Origin: Ardenticatenales bacterium | GTDB lineage: Bacteria; Chloroflexota; Anaerolineae; Promineifilales; Promineifilaceae | Length of the DNA: 52,139 nt | Assembly (NCBI GenBank): GCA_020634575.1 | Contig: JACKBM010000048.1 | Coordinates: forward strand, 1 to 52,139 | Direction: 5' to 3' | In this document: piece by piece, positions 14,659 to 23,819 of the stretch | Position numbering within the stretch: position 1 is the stretch's first letter | How the letters are laid out: the number at the start of each line of letters is the position of its first letter | Position numbers and translations under genes: made by a program | Notes under the pieces: model-generated | Database searches by the model: none | The model's input: the letters and a program-made list of their open reading frames with translations, nothing else | What the model was told of the DNA's origin: nothing

Positions 14659-16523
14659 TTACTCGTTGGGATGAATGATGATGGGCAGGAACGCCGTTTC
14701 ACCAAAGACGAACTCGGCCATTACCTCGGGGGTGGACCGGCCGGTTTGTTGCCACAAATCATACAGGATCTGCCCGTTGTTGTTCGGGTCACCCGGATTC
14801 GGGTTATTGTCCCGCAGGAATTCGATGTATTCCAGCGACGCCGTCTGGAAGAGCAGGCGTACACGCCCATAAGCCACCCCCGGCGGCAGGTTGTACACCG
14901 TCGTGTCCCAGTATTGGCCGTCAGCATAACGGCCCGGGTCCGGCACACCGGCCGTGTACGGGGCCGCACCGGCAGCCAGGAAAGCGTCATAATCATAGCC
15001 GCGTGGCGGAATCCGGTTGTCCAGCACGATCATATTGTTCAGGATGAAATGGAACGACTCGCCGGCCGTCAACCCAAGCTGTGTCGCCCAATCATCGGTC
15101 AAACCCTGCTTGATCTCATAGACCTGCAAGGTTGGGTCGATGCCGTAGCCGGTCAGGATGCCGGTCGCCGGATCATAGGCGCCGGACTGATAGATTAGCT
15201 GGCCAGCCGCATTGTAACCCTCGACCTGCAACCACATCCGCCGCCCTTCGGCATAGCCGGTCGGCAGCTTGTGGCCGGACTCGTTGATCACGGTGACGAA
15301 AAGCTGCCCATCCTGCATGAGCGCTGTCATCGAGGCCGCATTCTGCAGCATGTAACGCGCCCGGTCGATGCCATCATTCAGCGCATCCAGCCGGGCCTGG
15401 TCGACGGCAAAGGTCTGGCTGAAAACCGGGTGCAATGGCAACATCAGGGGCACCCACGTACTCGCCCCGGTCAGATCATGCAAGGGCTGATCATTGCGGA
15501 TGACCGAATTGCCACCAATCGCTCCGGCGGCGCCGGTGATATCGTGCATATGACAATCCTGGCAGATCGAGACGTAATCTTTATTGCCGCCAAACTGGGG
15601 TGCGTAAACGCCTTGCGGTGTGTTGTAGCTGCTTAAAAGCCATTCACTGTAGGTCCGCTCAACCGGGAAACCTTGCGACAGGTCAGGCGATGGGGTGTCG
15701 GGATCGTTCAGCTCATACTGCTCGGTGGTAGGATTCCAGCTCAACAGCGGGTTGCTGATATCGTGACAGGTACCGCAGAGCATTGCCTTCCTGATGGTAG
15801 GGAGAGACCAGCGGCCAATCCAGCCCTATCGGAAGGTGAGGATTGAAGCTCCAATCCGTCTGCAGATCAAATGGCCCCGCCGCTCATCCAGTGGATCCAC
15901 GATCATACCCGCCGTGCCGGTAACGAAACAGTCGGCGAGATGCCAGCCAGGACGACGAGGTCACGATCGGGATTATCGGTGGTGTACACAGGGTCAACCA
16001 ATCGGTGGCAAACTTCACACTGCACACCTTCAAAATCATTACCACTGATTTGGGAACCATCGGCGGCGCCCCGGCCCTCCAGCCAGGCCTGCGGGGCATG
16101 GCACCTAATACAGAAACTGCCCCCGTTTTCGACATCTGCATTGGCGATATCCAGAGCGGCCCAGAAGAGCGGGTCACGGGCAGCCTGTGACATCATACTG
16201 CCGTTCCAAGCGTGCCAAATTTCATTCACGTCCTCAGGCGGCAGGTTATAGCCGGCATGACAGGCCATGCAGGTGCTAGGCGGGGCCACGGTGTCATCCA
16301 GGTCGCCCGGCTGGGTGCCTGGTACAAATAGGTCATTCACGGTGGCGGTGATGAGAGCGGGGCCATTGTAGGCAGACATACCCAGAGAAGATATGTCTGG
16401 ATGGTTCGGGGGTAATTCAGATTGGGCAGCGGCTTCCTCGCTAAGCGTCAATGTGATAAGAGTGAGGCTCAGCAGGAGCATGGTGAGGCCGACAATGAAG
16501 ACAATGGAGCGCAGGCGCTTCAT
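14659..16523 (-). pseudogene. Secreted five-heme cytochrome c, interrupted by three frameshifts
   Basis: The N-terminal part (16523 to about 15918) has a signal peptide (MKRLRSIVF then a hydrophobic core ending at AAAQS) and heme sites CMACH, CIRCH and CEVCH. The C-terminal part (15783 to 14659) has CGTCH and CQDCH, then a cytochrome-554/tetrathionate-reductase-like tail (ESGHKLPTGYAEGRRMW). Between them the protein continues but changes frame near 15918 (GTAGMIVDPLDERRG), 15876 (PFDLQTDWSFNPHLP) and 15785. All three lie next to short homopolymers within 135 bases, and everything else is intact. Either the gene decayed very recently or the assembly has indels here. If whole, it would carry electrons outside the cell. 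AAGGAG precedes the ATG at 16523. Confidence 0.8.
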
Positions 16524-16615
16524 GTGGGTAGAACTCCTTCGGGCGTTACGAATGGCGGACCTTAGGTGACTCCCGCCAGGCCCGGATTGTAGCCAATTAT
16601 ACACAATAGCATTTC

Positions 16616-16644
16616 TTTACACCCCCTCCTAAACGTGTTATACT
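16616..16644 (+). promoter_or_regulatory. Promoter of the membrane-ASKHA island
   Basis: -35 TTTACA (16616-16621), 17-base spacer, extended -10 TGTTATACT (TATACT at 16639-16644). It drives rightward transcription starting about 16651, ahead of the first gene at 16722, in the divergent gap with the cytochrome gene. Confidence 0.72.
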
Positions 16645-16721
16645 GGCGTAACTTTATGTAATGTACTGGGAGAGAGCAGGGCACAGAAACGGTAAGCCGC
16701 TGTGTCTGCCTGAGCCGGCAA

Positions 16722-16976
16722 ATGGAGCACCAGGAACGGGTTTTGGAAAGAATCGTCGCCCTGATTGAGCGACGCGGCTGGCGGTTGCCCGCCCTGTTTC
16801 TGCTGGAAGCAGGTCAGCCCCTCGCTTTGTTAGGCAGCCAACTCGTCTGGATAGGTCAACCGGTGCTCGGGCTTTTCTGGCCACGCCAGGGGTTAGCTGA
16901 TCTGGCCCAGTTTCTGGAAACACCGGGCAACGTGCCGCGTTTGATTGCCCGGCTTGAAGAGGACAGCCGTCCATGA
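16722..16976 (+). CDS. Small protein of unknown function, first gene of the membrane-ASKHA island
   Basis: 84 residues with charged ends (EHQERVLERIVALIERRG; RLIARLEEDSRP) around a hydrophobic middle (LGSQLVWIGQPVLGLFWP). The pattern suggests an amphipathic or membrane-associated helical protein. Its stop overlaps the next start by four bases (ATGA), the same coupling as in the four following genes, which is the main reason to accept it. A long opposite-strand frame over the same bases has no such support. I do not recognise a family. Confidence 0.6.
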   Translation: MEHQERVLERIVALIERRGWRLPALFLLEAGQPLALLGSQLVWIGQPVLGLFWPRQGLADLAQFLETPGNVPRLIARLEEDSRP

Positions 16977-17719
16977 ATGTTCTCGTACCCATCGCCATCA
17001 TTTTGCTGGTCAGCCTTCTGCTGGCCGTTTTGACGTTGCGCCTACGGCGTCTGAGTGGCGAGCCGGCCCTGCGGGAACTTGCCGGGGTGGCCCGGCTAAA
17101 CAAGCAGACGGGTCAGGCGGTGGAAAGCGGCAGCCGGCTCCATCTTTCCCTGGGCCAGGGTGAACTCACGGAGGCCACGGTGGTCAGCTCGGTAGCGGGT
17201 CTGGCCGTGCTGGATAGCCTGGCTGAAGAAAGCTGCGCCAGTGATACGCCGCCGCTGGTGACTGTGGGGGCAGGAAGTTTGTTACCGGCCGGTCAGGATA
17301 GCCTCCGCGCCGCCTACCAAAAAGCCGGCCGCGCCCGCGATTTCTGGCCCGGTGACGTCCAGTTTATCGCCCCGGCGACCAGCCCGACGATCTACGCCGC
17401 CGGCGTCGCCAGTGCCATCCACAACACCGAACTCAGCAGCAATGTGCTGGTCGGTCGCTTCGGCCCGGAAATTGTTCTGGCCACGGAAGCAGCCGCCCAG
17501 AAACAGCTGGAACAGTTGATCGGCAGTGATGATCCGGCGGCGCTGGCCATTGGCAGCATGAGCAGCGAACAACTGCTCATCGGCGAAGAGCTGCTGGCCA
17601 CGCCTACTTATTTGCAACCCAAACCAGTCCATCAGGCCAGTCTGATGACCCAGGATGTGCTGCGCTGGCTCGTCGCTGCGGCATTGGTCATAGCCGCCCT
17701 AGTAGGGTTGCTCGCATGA
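16973..17719 (+). CDS. Membrane protein of the DUF6754 type
   Basis: 248 residues. One helix at residues 2-22 and one or two at 230-248 flank a soluble region rich in Ala, Gly and Ser. Stretches such as VSSVAGLAVLDSLAEESC, AGVASAIHNTELSSNVLVGRFGPE and LAIGSMSSEQLLIGEELLATP give the look of an alpha/beta domain with glycine-rich loops. I associate this pattern with DUF6754 proteins of Chloroflexota, for which no function is known. Both ends overlap the neighbouring genes by four bases, so it should be made in fixed proportion with them. Confidence 0.7.
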   Translation: MNVLVPIAIILLVSLLLAVLTLRLRRLSGEPALRELAGVARLNKQTGQAVESGSRLHLSLGQGELTEATVVSSVAGLAVLDSLAEESCASDTPPLVTVGAGSLLPAGQDSLRAAYQKAGRARDFWPGDVQFIAPATSPTIYAAGVASAIHNTELSSNVLVGRFGPEIVLATEAAAQKQLEQLIGSDDPAALAIGSMSSEQLLIGEELLATPTYLQPKPVHQASLMTQDVLRWLVAAALVIAALVGLLA

Positions 17720-18327
17720 TATTTCTGCGCGAACGGTTCCCGATCATATTTGCCGCGACGTTTGGCATCGCCACGCTTCTGGCGCTGCTCTTCCTGCCAG
17801 ATGTCGCCGGCCTCATTCTGGGCTGGGGCAAGTTCCTGGCTGCGGTCGCCCTGCTCATGGGCGTCATTAATCTGTTTGCCGTCCATGCCGGCCGCTTCCT
17901 GCGCAAATTTAATATTTACAGCGGCGCCACCGTGATCAGCATGATCGTCGTCTTGGCCCTGGCCATCGCCGATTGGCAAGGCCTGACCAACAATGGGCTG
18001 GATCTGCTCTTTACCTGGGTCTGGCAGCCGCTGGAAGCGGCCCTGGGTTCACTGCTCGCCTTCTTCCTTTTATTTGCCGGCGTCCGCCTCTGGCGCCGCC
18101 AGCGCACTGTTTGGGGCGTCCTGTTTTTGTTCACAGCGCTGCTGGTCCTGTTAGGCACCATCGCTCTGCCGGCAGGCATCGACGTCTACGTGCGGCAGGC
18201 GTACAGCCTGGTAAATGAACTGATTATTCGGTCTGGCATGCGGGGTATCTTGCTGGGCGTTGCCCTGGGCACGCTCACGCTGGCCTTGCGGCTCATCATT
18301 GGTGCGGAGCGGCCATACAGCAAATGA
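17716..18327 (+). CDS. Polytopic membrane protein of unknown function (island gene 3)
   Basis: 203 residues with five or six transmembrane segments; the first is close to the N-terminus (FPIIFAATFGIATLLALLFL) and the last spans IRSGMRGILLGVALGTLTLALRL. Loops are short. Conserved-looking features are NLFAVHAGRFLRKFN, a basic inside loop with a histidine, and RLWRRQRTVWG. No transport or enzyme motif is recognised. Overlaps by four bases at both ends with its neighbours imply membership of one membrane complex. Confidence 0.75.
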   Translation: MIFLRERFPIIFAATFGIATLLALLFLPDVAGLILGWGKFLAAVALLMGVINLFAVHAGRFLRKFNIYSGATVISMIVVLALAIADWQGLTNNGLDLLFTWVWQPLEAALGSLLAFFLLFAGVRLWRRQRTVWGVLFLFTALLVLLGTIALPAGIDVYVRQAYSLVNELIIRSGMRGILLGVALGTLTLALRLIIGAERPYSK

Positions 18328-21300
18328 GTATGATCATCTGCCCCAACTGTGAAAAGGAAAATCCGGCGGACCGGTATTACTGCGATTTTTGCGGTTTTCG
18401 TCTGGTAGCGCCCGATATGCCTGCCGAGGAGCCGGAAGAAGACGAGGAACGGCCAGACAGCTCCGGCCCCAATCCTTTTAGTCTGCCGTCCCGCCAACCG
18501 GGCGAAACGGGTGATCTTGACCTCGATAACATCCCGGATTGGTTGCGCACCGGCGAACACAAGATCCCGGAAGAAAGCAAAAGCAGCAGCAGTGATTCTG
18601 ATTGGCTCAGCGATCTGGAAGATATCACCTTCAATGTCGGTCAGGCTGATGAAGTAGAGGATTGGCTGGACATGTCAGGGCCCGATCTGGCTGAAGCGCC
18701 GGCTGAACTGGTCAACGCTGTACCAGACATCGACGAGCCTCTACCTGATCTTGACGAACCCCTGCCCGAACAAAACTTGAGCGGCGCCGACGAATTGCTG
18801 CAGTGGCAGGATGGCGCGGAGCTGGATAGCGACGAGCTACCGGATTGGTTGGCCACCGATGAGTCTGGTGAACTGACCGCCAGCCCGGATGATGCCAGCG
18901 CCGAGCCCACGCTGACCAACTGGCTCAACGAAGATGTGCTTGACGATAGCCCGGCGACCGAGCAGGGCAGTCGCGTCGTCAGTGACCTCGGTGGCCTGAC
19001 CAGCTTCCTGGCTGAGCTGGACGAGGCCGCCCCCGCTTCGCCCGATGAGCTCGTTGATGATTCGCCGCTGAGTCTTCTCGACCCGATGCCGGCGGATGCT
19101 GAAATTGAAGCGTTCCGGCTGGGCACCAGCGAGCTCGGCGAGACCTCACCAGTCGAAGATGAACCGAGCGCCAGCGATGATTTCCTGAGTGACCTCGGCG
19201 ATCTGGATTTTGCCGGTGAAGAGCCGGCGCTGGCCGATGCCGAGCTGGAAGCCTTTAACTTCCTTGATGCCGATATGGCAGCGGCAGGTCTGGACGAGGA
19301 CGTTTTTGCCGACGATGAGACGGAGAGTGAAGCTGAAGCGCCAGGCGCTGGCGCAGATTTCACCTTTGATCTGGAGCAGGATTTGCCGGAAGCGTTCGCC
19401 GTTGACAGCTCTGCAGAGGCGGACAGCCCTGAGCAGGCCAATGAAGATCTGGATCTGGCTGGCTTTACCAGCTGGCTAACAGAACTGCAGGAAACCGTTC
19501 AAGATCCGGCTCTATCGCAGGACATTAATCAAGCGGACCTGGTCACCGATCCCAATCTGGATATTCCGGCCGATGCGGAAGAAGAGGCTCTGCCCGAGGA
19601 ATTCCTCGAAGAGCTCGCCCGCGATGAGGCCGAAGATGTTGTGATCGACGGGAACAGCAACCTGCCGGACTGGCTGACGGAAATCCGGCCGGATGACACC
19701 GGCATCCTGCCCAGTCTGGAAGATGACGGCGACGAACGCATCGCGCCGGTGGCTGACGCCATTCCGGATTGGCTGGCCGATATCAGCCCGGACAGCCTGC
19801 CTGAAGCAGATGATGGCTTCGCCCTCAGTGATGATTGGCTGGCCGATGTCGTCCCGGGAGCGAGCGATGAGACGCTCCTGCCGCCGGCTGAATCCGGGAG
19901 CGGCGTGCCGATCGCCGACCTGGAAGCCGATGTGGCTGCCGACTGGCTGGATGAACTGGTCGGGGCCAGTGGTGAGGAAGAACCGGCCGGTGACACCTTC
20001 GAAGATTATCGCGACACCATCGTCGTGCCACCGCCCAGCCGGCCAGACACAGGCCAGCTGGAAGGCGTACCGGAAGAGCTGGCGGGCGCCGATCTGCCGG
20101 ATTGGCTCTCAGGCGCCACGATTGACGAAAGCGCAGCGCCCATGCCGGCCGCCCGCACCAGCTCGCTGGACGAAGAGTTCCTCAGCCAGGATGATATCTC
20201 GTATGACGAGATGCCGGATTGGCTGCAGCCGGAACAAGCCGATTTTGACACGGCGTTGGAGTCCGCCTTAGCCGTCCAGGGTTCGGAAATGATCTCCGCC
20301 ATGGGTGGCGAATGGGCCGCGATGTTGGCCGAGTTACCAGGCGCCGCCGAAGACGAGCCGGAAGAACCCATTCAGCTGGAAGCAGCCGAGATTCCCGAAT
20401 GGCTGCAAGAGCTCAAGCCCGATGAAAACGCCCCGCATGAGGCAGCCGAGCCGGAAGAAGTGACGGGTGTGCTCGCCGGCGTCCGCGGTGTCATCGACGT
20501 TGAACCGGTTATTGCCCTGCCGCGGCAGGCAGAACAATTACAGCAGGTGGCTGTCACTGATCAGGAACAGCAGCAGGCAGCGCTCCTGCGCCAGGTCGCC
20601 ATCGCCGAGCGGGCCCAGGTCATTCATCTGGGGGCGCAGCGGGCACGGGCCATCCCGGCCTGGGCACGTCTCTTATTGGCTGTTCTGCTCATCGCCGCCC
20701 TGCTCGCCAGCCAGCTGGCCCCGGTCAAGACCCTGGTCGATAATTTGCTCACACCGCCGCCAGCGCCGGCTGAAAGCAGCGCGGCTCTGGATCTACTGGC
20801 CGGCATTAACAATCAGACCGTACTCGTCGCGGTGGACTACACGCCGGCGATGCAAGGTGAGCTGGATGCGCTAGCCCGGCCTCTTTTGGCCCAGCTGGCA
20901 GCGCAAGGCAACCAGTTTGTACTGATGTCGCAATATCCGGCCGGTATGGCCCTGGCCCGCCAGCTCACCGCAGAGCTGGACACAGCCGAGTTGGGCTATT
21001 TGCCAGGTGAAGCGGTGGCTTTGCGCCAGCTGAGTAGCTGTCTGAACGACGCTGCCTGCGAGGGGCTTGAAGCTGCGGCTGGCGACATCGGCCTCATTTT
21101 GCTGCTGACCAGCGAGCGGACCAGCCTGCAGAACTGGATGGAGCAGGTAACGGCATTGAATGACACGATCCCGCTGGTGGCCGCGCTGCCCGAACTCCTC
21201 AGTCCGCTGGCCGCGCCCTATCTGCAGACCGGTCAGATCGATGGCGCCTTGAGCGGCGCGCAGAGTGGCGCCGCCGCCACTGATGATGCGGCCCTGGTTG

Positions 21301-21464
21301 ACCTGGCGCGGAGCCAAACCGTGGCTATCTGGTTAGTGATTATTTTGCTTTTGTTGGGCAATGTGATTGCCCTGTTTGGTGGCCGGCGCCGGGCCGCAAC
21401 AGCCCCATTGGCGCCGCGGCAGCCGGAAGAAGAGGCCGTGACTGAGGAGGACGAGCTCCCATGA
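18324..21464 (+). CDS. Large acidic zinc-ribbon membrane protein with repeated PDWL motifs
   Basis: 1046 residues. A zinc ribbon at the N-terminus uses Cys6, Cys9, Cys20 and Cys23. Residues about 30-720 are very acidic, low in complexity and probably unfolded, and carry some 13 copies of a short motif around (I/L)PDWL, for example IPDWL, LPDWL, MPDWL and IPEWL, spaced 20-90 residues apart. A coiled-coil-like Gln-rich stretch (about 735-765) precedes a transmembrane helix near 778-797. An outside domain of about 200 residues (TVLVAVDYTPAMQGELDALA) and a last helix near 1000-1018 follow. The motif array in the cytoplasm looks like a docking string for a partner, perhaps the ASKHA protein encoded 3'. 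Family function is unknown. Confidence 0.78.
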   Translation: MSMIICPNCEKENPADRYYCDFCGFRLVAPDMPAEEPEEDEERPDSSGPNPFSLPSRQPGETGDLDLDNIPDWLRTGEHKIPEESKSSSSDSDWLSDLEDITFNVGQADEVEDWLDMSGPDLAEAPAELVNAVPDIDEPLPDLDEPLPEQNLSGADELLQWQDGAELDSDELPDWLATDESGELTASPDDASAEPTLTNWLNEDVLDDSPATEQGSRVVSDLGGLTSFLAELDEAAPASPDELVDDSPLSLLDPMPADAEIEAFRLGTSELGETSPVEDEPSASDDFLSDLGDLDFAGEEPALADAELEAFNFLDADMAAAGLDEDVFADDETESEAEAPGAGADFTFDLEQDLPEAFAVDSSAEADSPEQANEDLDLAGFTSWLTELQETVQDPALSQDINQADLVTDPNLDIPADAEEEALPEEFLEELARDEAEDVVIDGNSNLPDWLTEIRPDDTGILPSLEDDGDERIAPVADAIPDWLADISPDSLPEADDGFALSDDWLADVVPGASDETLLPPAESGSGVPIADLEADVAADWLDELVGASGEEEPAGDTFEDYRDTIVVPPPSRPDTGQLEGVPEELAGADLPDWLSGATIDESAAPMPAARTSSLDEEFLSQDDISYDEMPDWLQPEQADFDTALESALAVQGSEMISAMGGEWAAMLAELPGAAEDEPEEPIQLEAAEIPEWLQELKPDENAPHEAAEPEEVTGVLAGVRGVIDVEPVIALPRQAEQLQQVAVTDQEQQQAALLRQVAIAERAQVIHLGAQRARAIPAWARLLLAVLLIAALLASQLAPVKTLVDNLLTPPPAPAESSAALDLLAGINNQTVLVAVDYTPAMQGELDALARPLLAQLAAQGNQFVLMSQYPAGMALARQLTAELDTAELGYLPGEAVALRQLSSCLNDAACEGLEAAAGDIGLILLLTSERTSLQNWMEQVTALNDTIPLVAALPELLSPLAAPYLQTGQIDGALSGAQSGAAATDDAALVDLARSQTVAIWLVIILLLLGNVIALFGGRRRAATAPLAPRQPEEEAVTEEDELP

Positions 21465-22078
21465 TGGTGTTGGTCAGTTTTGTTCTGACGGTGGCCATCT
21501 ACAGCTACCTGGTTGGCGACAACCCGCTATACCGGCTGGCCTTGCATGTGCTGATCGGTCTGAGCGGCGCTTACGCTGCGGTCCTGGCCGTGCAGACGGT
21601 GCTATTACCGCCGACGCTCAACCTGATTCAGGACCCGGCCGGACAGGTGACCTGGATTATCCCGCTGGTTCTGGCCTTGTTGCTGCTGCTCAAACTGGTA
21701 CCGCGCCTGGCCTGGCTGGGCAACAGTACCCTGGCCACGATGGTCGGTATTGGTGCAGCGGTGGCCCTGACCGGCGCCATCGGCGGCACGCTCTGGCCCC
21801 AGATTTTTTCGGCCGGCGGCAGCAACCCGATTCTGGCCATCGTGGCGGCGTTGCTGACGGCCTGTACGGTGTTGTCGTTTCAGTTCAGCACACTCAGCGG
21901 CAGCGCGGAACCGGCAGTCTGGTTGCAACCGATCCGGGTCATTGGCCGCACCGTCCTGACGATTACTTTCGGGGCGCTGTTTGCCACCGCCCTGGCCACA
22001 TCCATTACGCTGCTGGCCGAGCGGCTGGCCTATTTTGCCAACAATTTCTCAGACAGTATTACGGCGATTTTGCCCTAG
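21461..22078 (+). CDS. Polytopic membrane protein of unknown function (island gene 5)
   Basis: 205 residues with six hydrophobic segments: MVLVSFVLTVAIYSYLVG, LHVLIGLSGAYAAVLAV, WIIPLVLALLLLLKLVP, TMVGIGAAVALTGAIGG, AIVAALLTACTVLSFQF and TVLTITFGALFATALATS. Loops are short and the C-terminus is inside or lies at the surface. It resembles its island partner at 17716-18327 in build but not obviously in sequence. Starts by ATGA overlap with the zinc-ribbon gene; the second ATG at 21464 is an alternative. No known family recognised. Confidence 0.73.
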   Translation: MMVLVSFVLTVAIYSYLVGDNPLYRLALHVLIGLSGAYAAVLAVQTVLLPPTLNLIQDPAGQVTWIIPLVLALLLLLKLVPRLAWLGNSTLATMVGIGAAVALTGAIGGTLWPQIFSAGGSNPILAIVAALLTACTVLSFQFSTLSGSAEPAVWLQPIRVIGRTVLTITFGALFATALATSITLLAERLAYFANNFSDSITAILP

Positions 22079-22084
22079 AAGCTT

Positions 22085-23818
22085 ATGGCAGATAGATTGA
22101 AAGTTACGCCAAAATCATATCTGCTCGTGGATTGCGGGACTGCCAATACAACCGCAATTCTGATTGACGTGGTCGAAGGGCGTTATCGCCTGATCGGGCA
22201 AGCAGCAGAACCCTCAACAGCATTGGCGCCCTGGAACGACGCCTTCAGCGGTATCCAGCAGGTCATCAACCAGTTGATGGAAATGACCGGCCGGCGTCTG
22301 CTCACCGCCGAGGGAGATCTCATCCATCCAGCTGATGCCAACGGCGCCGGCGTGGATATTTTTGGGCTAACGTTCAGTGCAGCGCCGGCGTTAAAGACCG
22401 TGTTGGTCGGGCTCCTGGAAGAGGTTAGCCTCGGCAGCGGCCGGCGGGCGCTCAACACCATTTACGCCGAAGAGATCGAGCAGTTAAGCCTGACTGACAG
22501 CCGGGAAGAAAAGGAGCAGATCGATGCGCTGCTGGCGCAGTTGCCCGATCTGGTGCTGATGACCGGTGGCACGGATGGCGGCGCTGATGACCGGCTGATA
22601 CGGCTGGTGGAAACAGTGGGATTGGCCATCAGCATGATGGACACCAATCGCAAGCCAGAGGTCGTTTTTGCCGGCAACAGTGCCCTGCGCGAAAAAGTAA
22701 CCCGGCTGCTGAACGACATCGCTTCGGTCCAGGTCGCTGAGAACGTGCGGCCTTCCCTGGATGCCGAGCAGTTAAATGACGCCGCCGCCCTGATCGAGGG
22801 GATTTACACCAGCCGCAACCTGCGGCAGCTACCCAACATTGAAAGCGCCTTGAGCTGGTGTGACCTGAACCCGCAGCCGACAACCAGTGCAGTGGGCTAC
22901 CTGATGGATTATTTTGCCCGCTTGCAGAATGGTTCCGTTCTCTGTGTCGATATCGGCGCCCAGAGCAGCTCGCTCATCGCGGCGACGCCGGCCGGACGTC
23001 AGCAGCTGATTCGCACCGATCTGGGCATGGGGCGTCCCCTGGCCCGCCTACTGGAAGAGAGCGATCTCTCAGAAATGATGCGCTTCATACCGGTTGGGAT
23101 TGGGCCAATTGCCCTGCGTGATTTTCTGCTGGAGCGCTCCCTGCGGCCCAACACAATTCCAGCCACGCCCGATGAGCTGGCGCTGGAACAGGGGCTGGTT
23201 CGCTATCAGCTCAGCCGTTTGCGCCAGGCAGCCGAACGGGATTGGGGCTGGCCGGCTGACCATATGCCGGTTCAGTCAATGCTGGTCGCCCGGGGTCTGC
23301 CGCTGGTAGGCGCCGCCCGGCCCAACCAGGCGTTGCTGATGCTGCTGGATGCGTTACGACCGGCCGGTGTCTTTGCCGTCGCTCTGGACCGCTATCAGGT
23401 TCTACCCGGACTTGGGCTGCTGGCCCCGCGGGACCCGCTAACCGTGGTCCAGGTGCTGGCCCACAACGCCCTGGATCATCTGGGTTGGGTTGTGGCCCCC
23501 ATTGGCCGGGCCCAGCCGGGCCAGAAGGTGCTCAATGTTCGGCTGAAATCAGAACGGCTGGGCACCCTGGATGTCGAGGTCATGAGCGACACCATCGAAG
23601 TGCTGCCTTTAGGCTATGGCGAAACAGCAGAATTACAGATTGAACCATTGCGCCGCTTTGACGTCGGCCAGGGGCCGGGCCGCGGCCGGAAGGTCAAGAT
23701 AAGCGGCGGCGGCATCGGCGTGGTGATCGACGCCCGCCAGCGGCCGCTCCAGTTGGCTGAAGAAGCTGATAAGCGGCGCGAGCAGCTGCGTCAGTGGCAA
23801 TGGGAGATAGGAGGGTAA
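22085..23818 (+). CDS. ASKHA-fold ATPase of the 'glutamate mutase L' (MutL) family
   Basis: 577 residues, soluble. Residues 13-24 (LLVDCGTANTTA) are the phosphate-1 loop of the actin/HSP70/sugar-kinase fold; MTGGTDGGADDRLI and VVFAGNSALREKV are the further signatures of the MutL family, and SVLCVDIGAQSSSLIA gives the second phosphate loop. GlmL-type proteins were named from glutamate mutase operons, but no mutase subunits are encoded here and the partner genes are membrane proteins. An ATP-driven scaffold or assembly role like that of PilM or FtsA is an inference. It begins six bases after the preceding stop and ends one base before the next start. Confidence 0.82.
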   Translation: MADRLKVTPKSYLLVDCGTANTTAILIDVVEGRYRLIGQAAEPSTALAPWNDAFSGIQQVINQLMEMTGRRLLTAEGDLIHPADANGAGVDIFGLTFSAAPALKTVLVGLLEEVSLGSGRRALNTIYAEEIEQLSLTDSREEKEQIDALLAQLPDLVLMTGGTDGGADDRLIRLVETVGLAISMMDTNRKPEVVFAGNSALREKVTRLLNDIASVQVAENVRPSLDAEQLNDAAALIEGIYTSRNLRQLPNIESALSWCDLNPQPTTSAVGYLMDYFARLQNGSVLCVDIGAQSSSLIAATPAGRQQLIRTDLGMGRPLARLLEESDLSEMMRFIPVGIGPIALRDFLLERSLRPNTIPATPDELALEQGLVRYQLSRLRQAAERDWGWPADHMPVQSMLVARGLPLVGAARPNQALLMLLDALRPAGVFAVALDRYQVLPGLGLLAPRDPLTVVQVLAHNALDHLGWVVAPIGRAQPGQKVLNVRLKSERLGTLDVEVMSDTIEVLPLGYGETAELQIEPLRRFDVGQGPGRGRKVKISGGGIGVVIDARQRPLQLAEEADKRREQLRQWQWEIGG

Positions 23819-23819
23819 G

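Noticed and set aside
14659..15783. Independent cytochrome gene starting at 15783
   Set aside because: The start lies just before a CGTCH heme site, with no signal peptide or ribosome site, and protein similarity continues upstream in shifted frames.
16654..17103. 149-residue minus-strand frame
   Set aside because: Arg/Ser-rich, antisense to two ATGA-linked genes and over the promoter; no ribosome site.
18641..19441. 266-residue minus-strand serine-rich frame
   Set aside because: Mirror of the Asp/Glu-rich repeats of the zinc-ribbon gene; pure composition effect.
22085..23818. Evidence for glutamate fermentation through glutamate mutase
   Set aside because: Only the MutL-type ATPase is present; no MutS/MutE mutase subunits are encoded near it.
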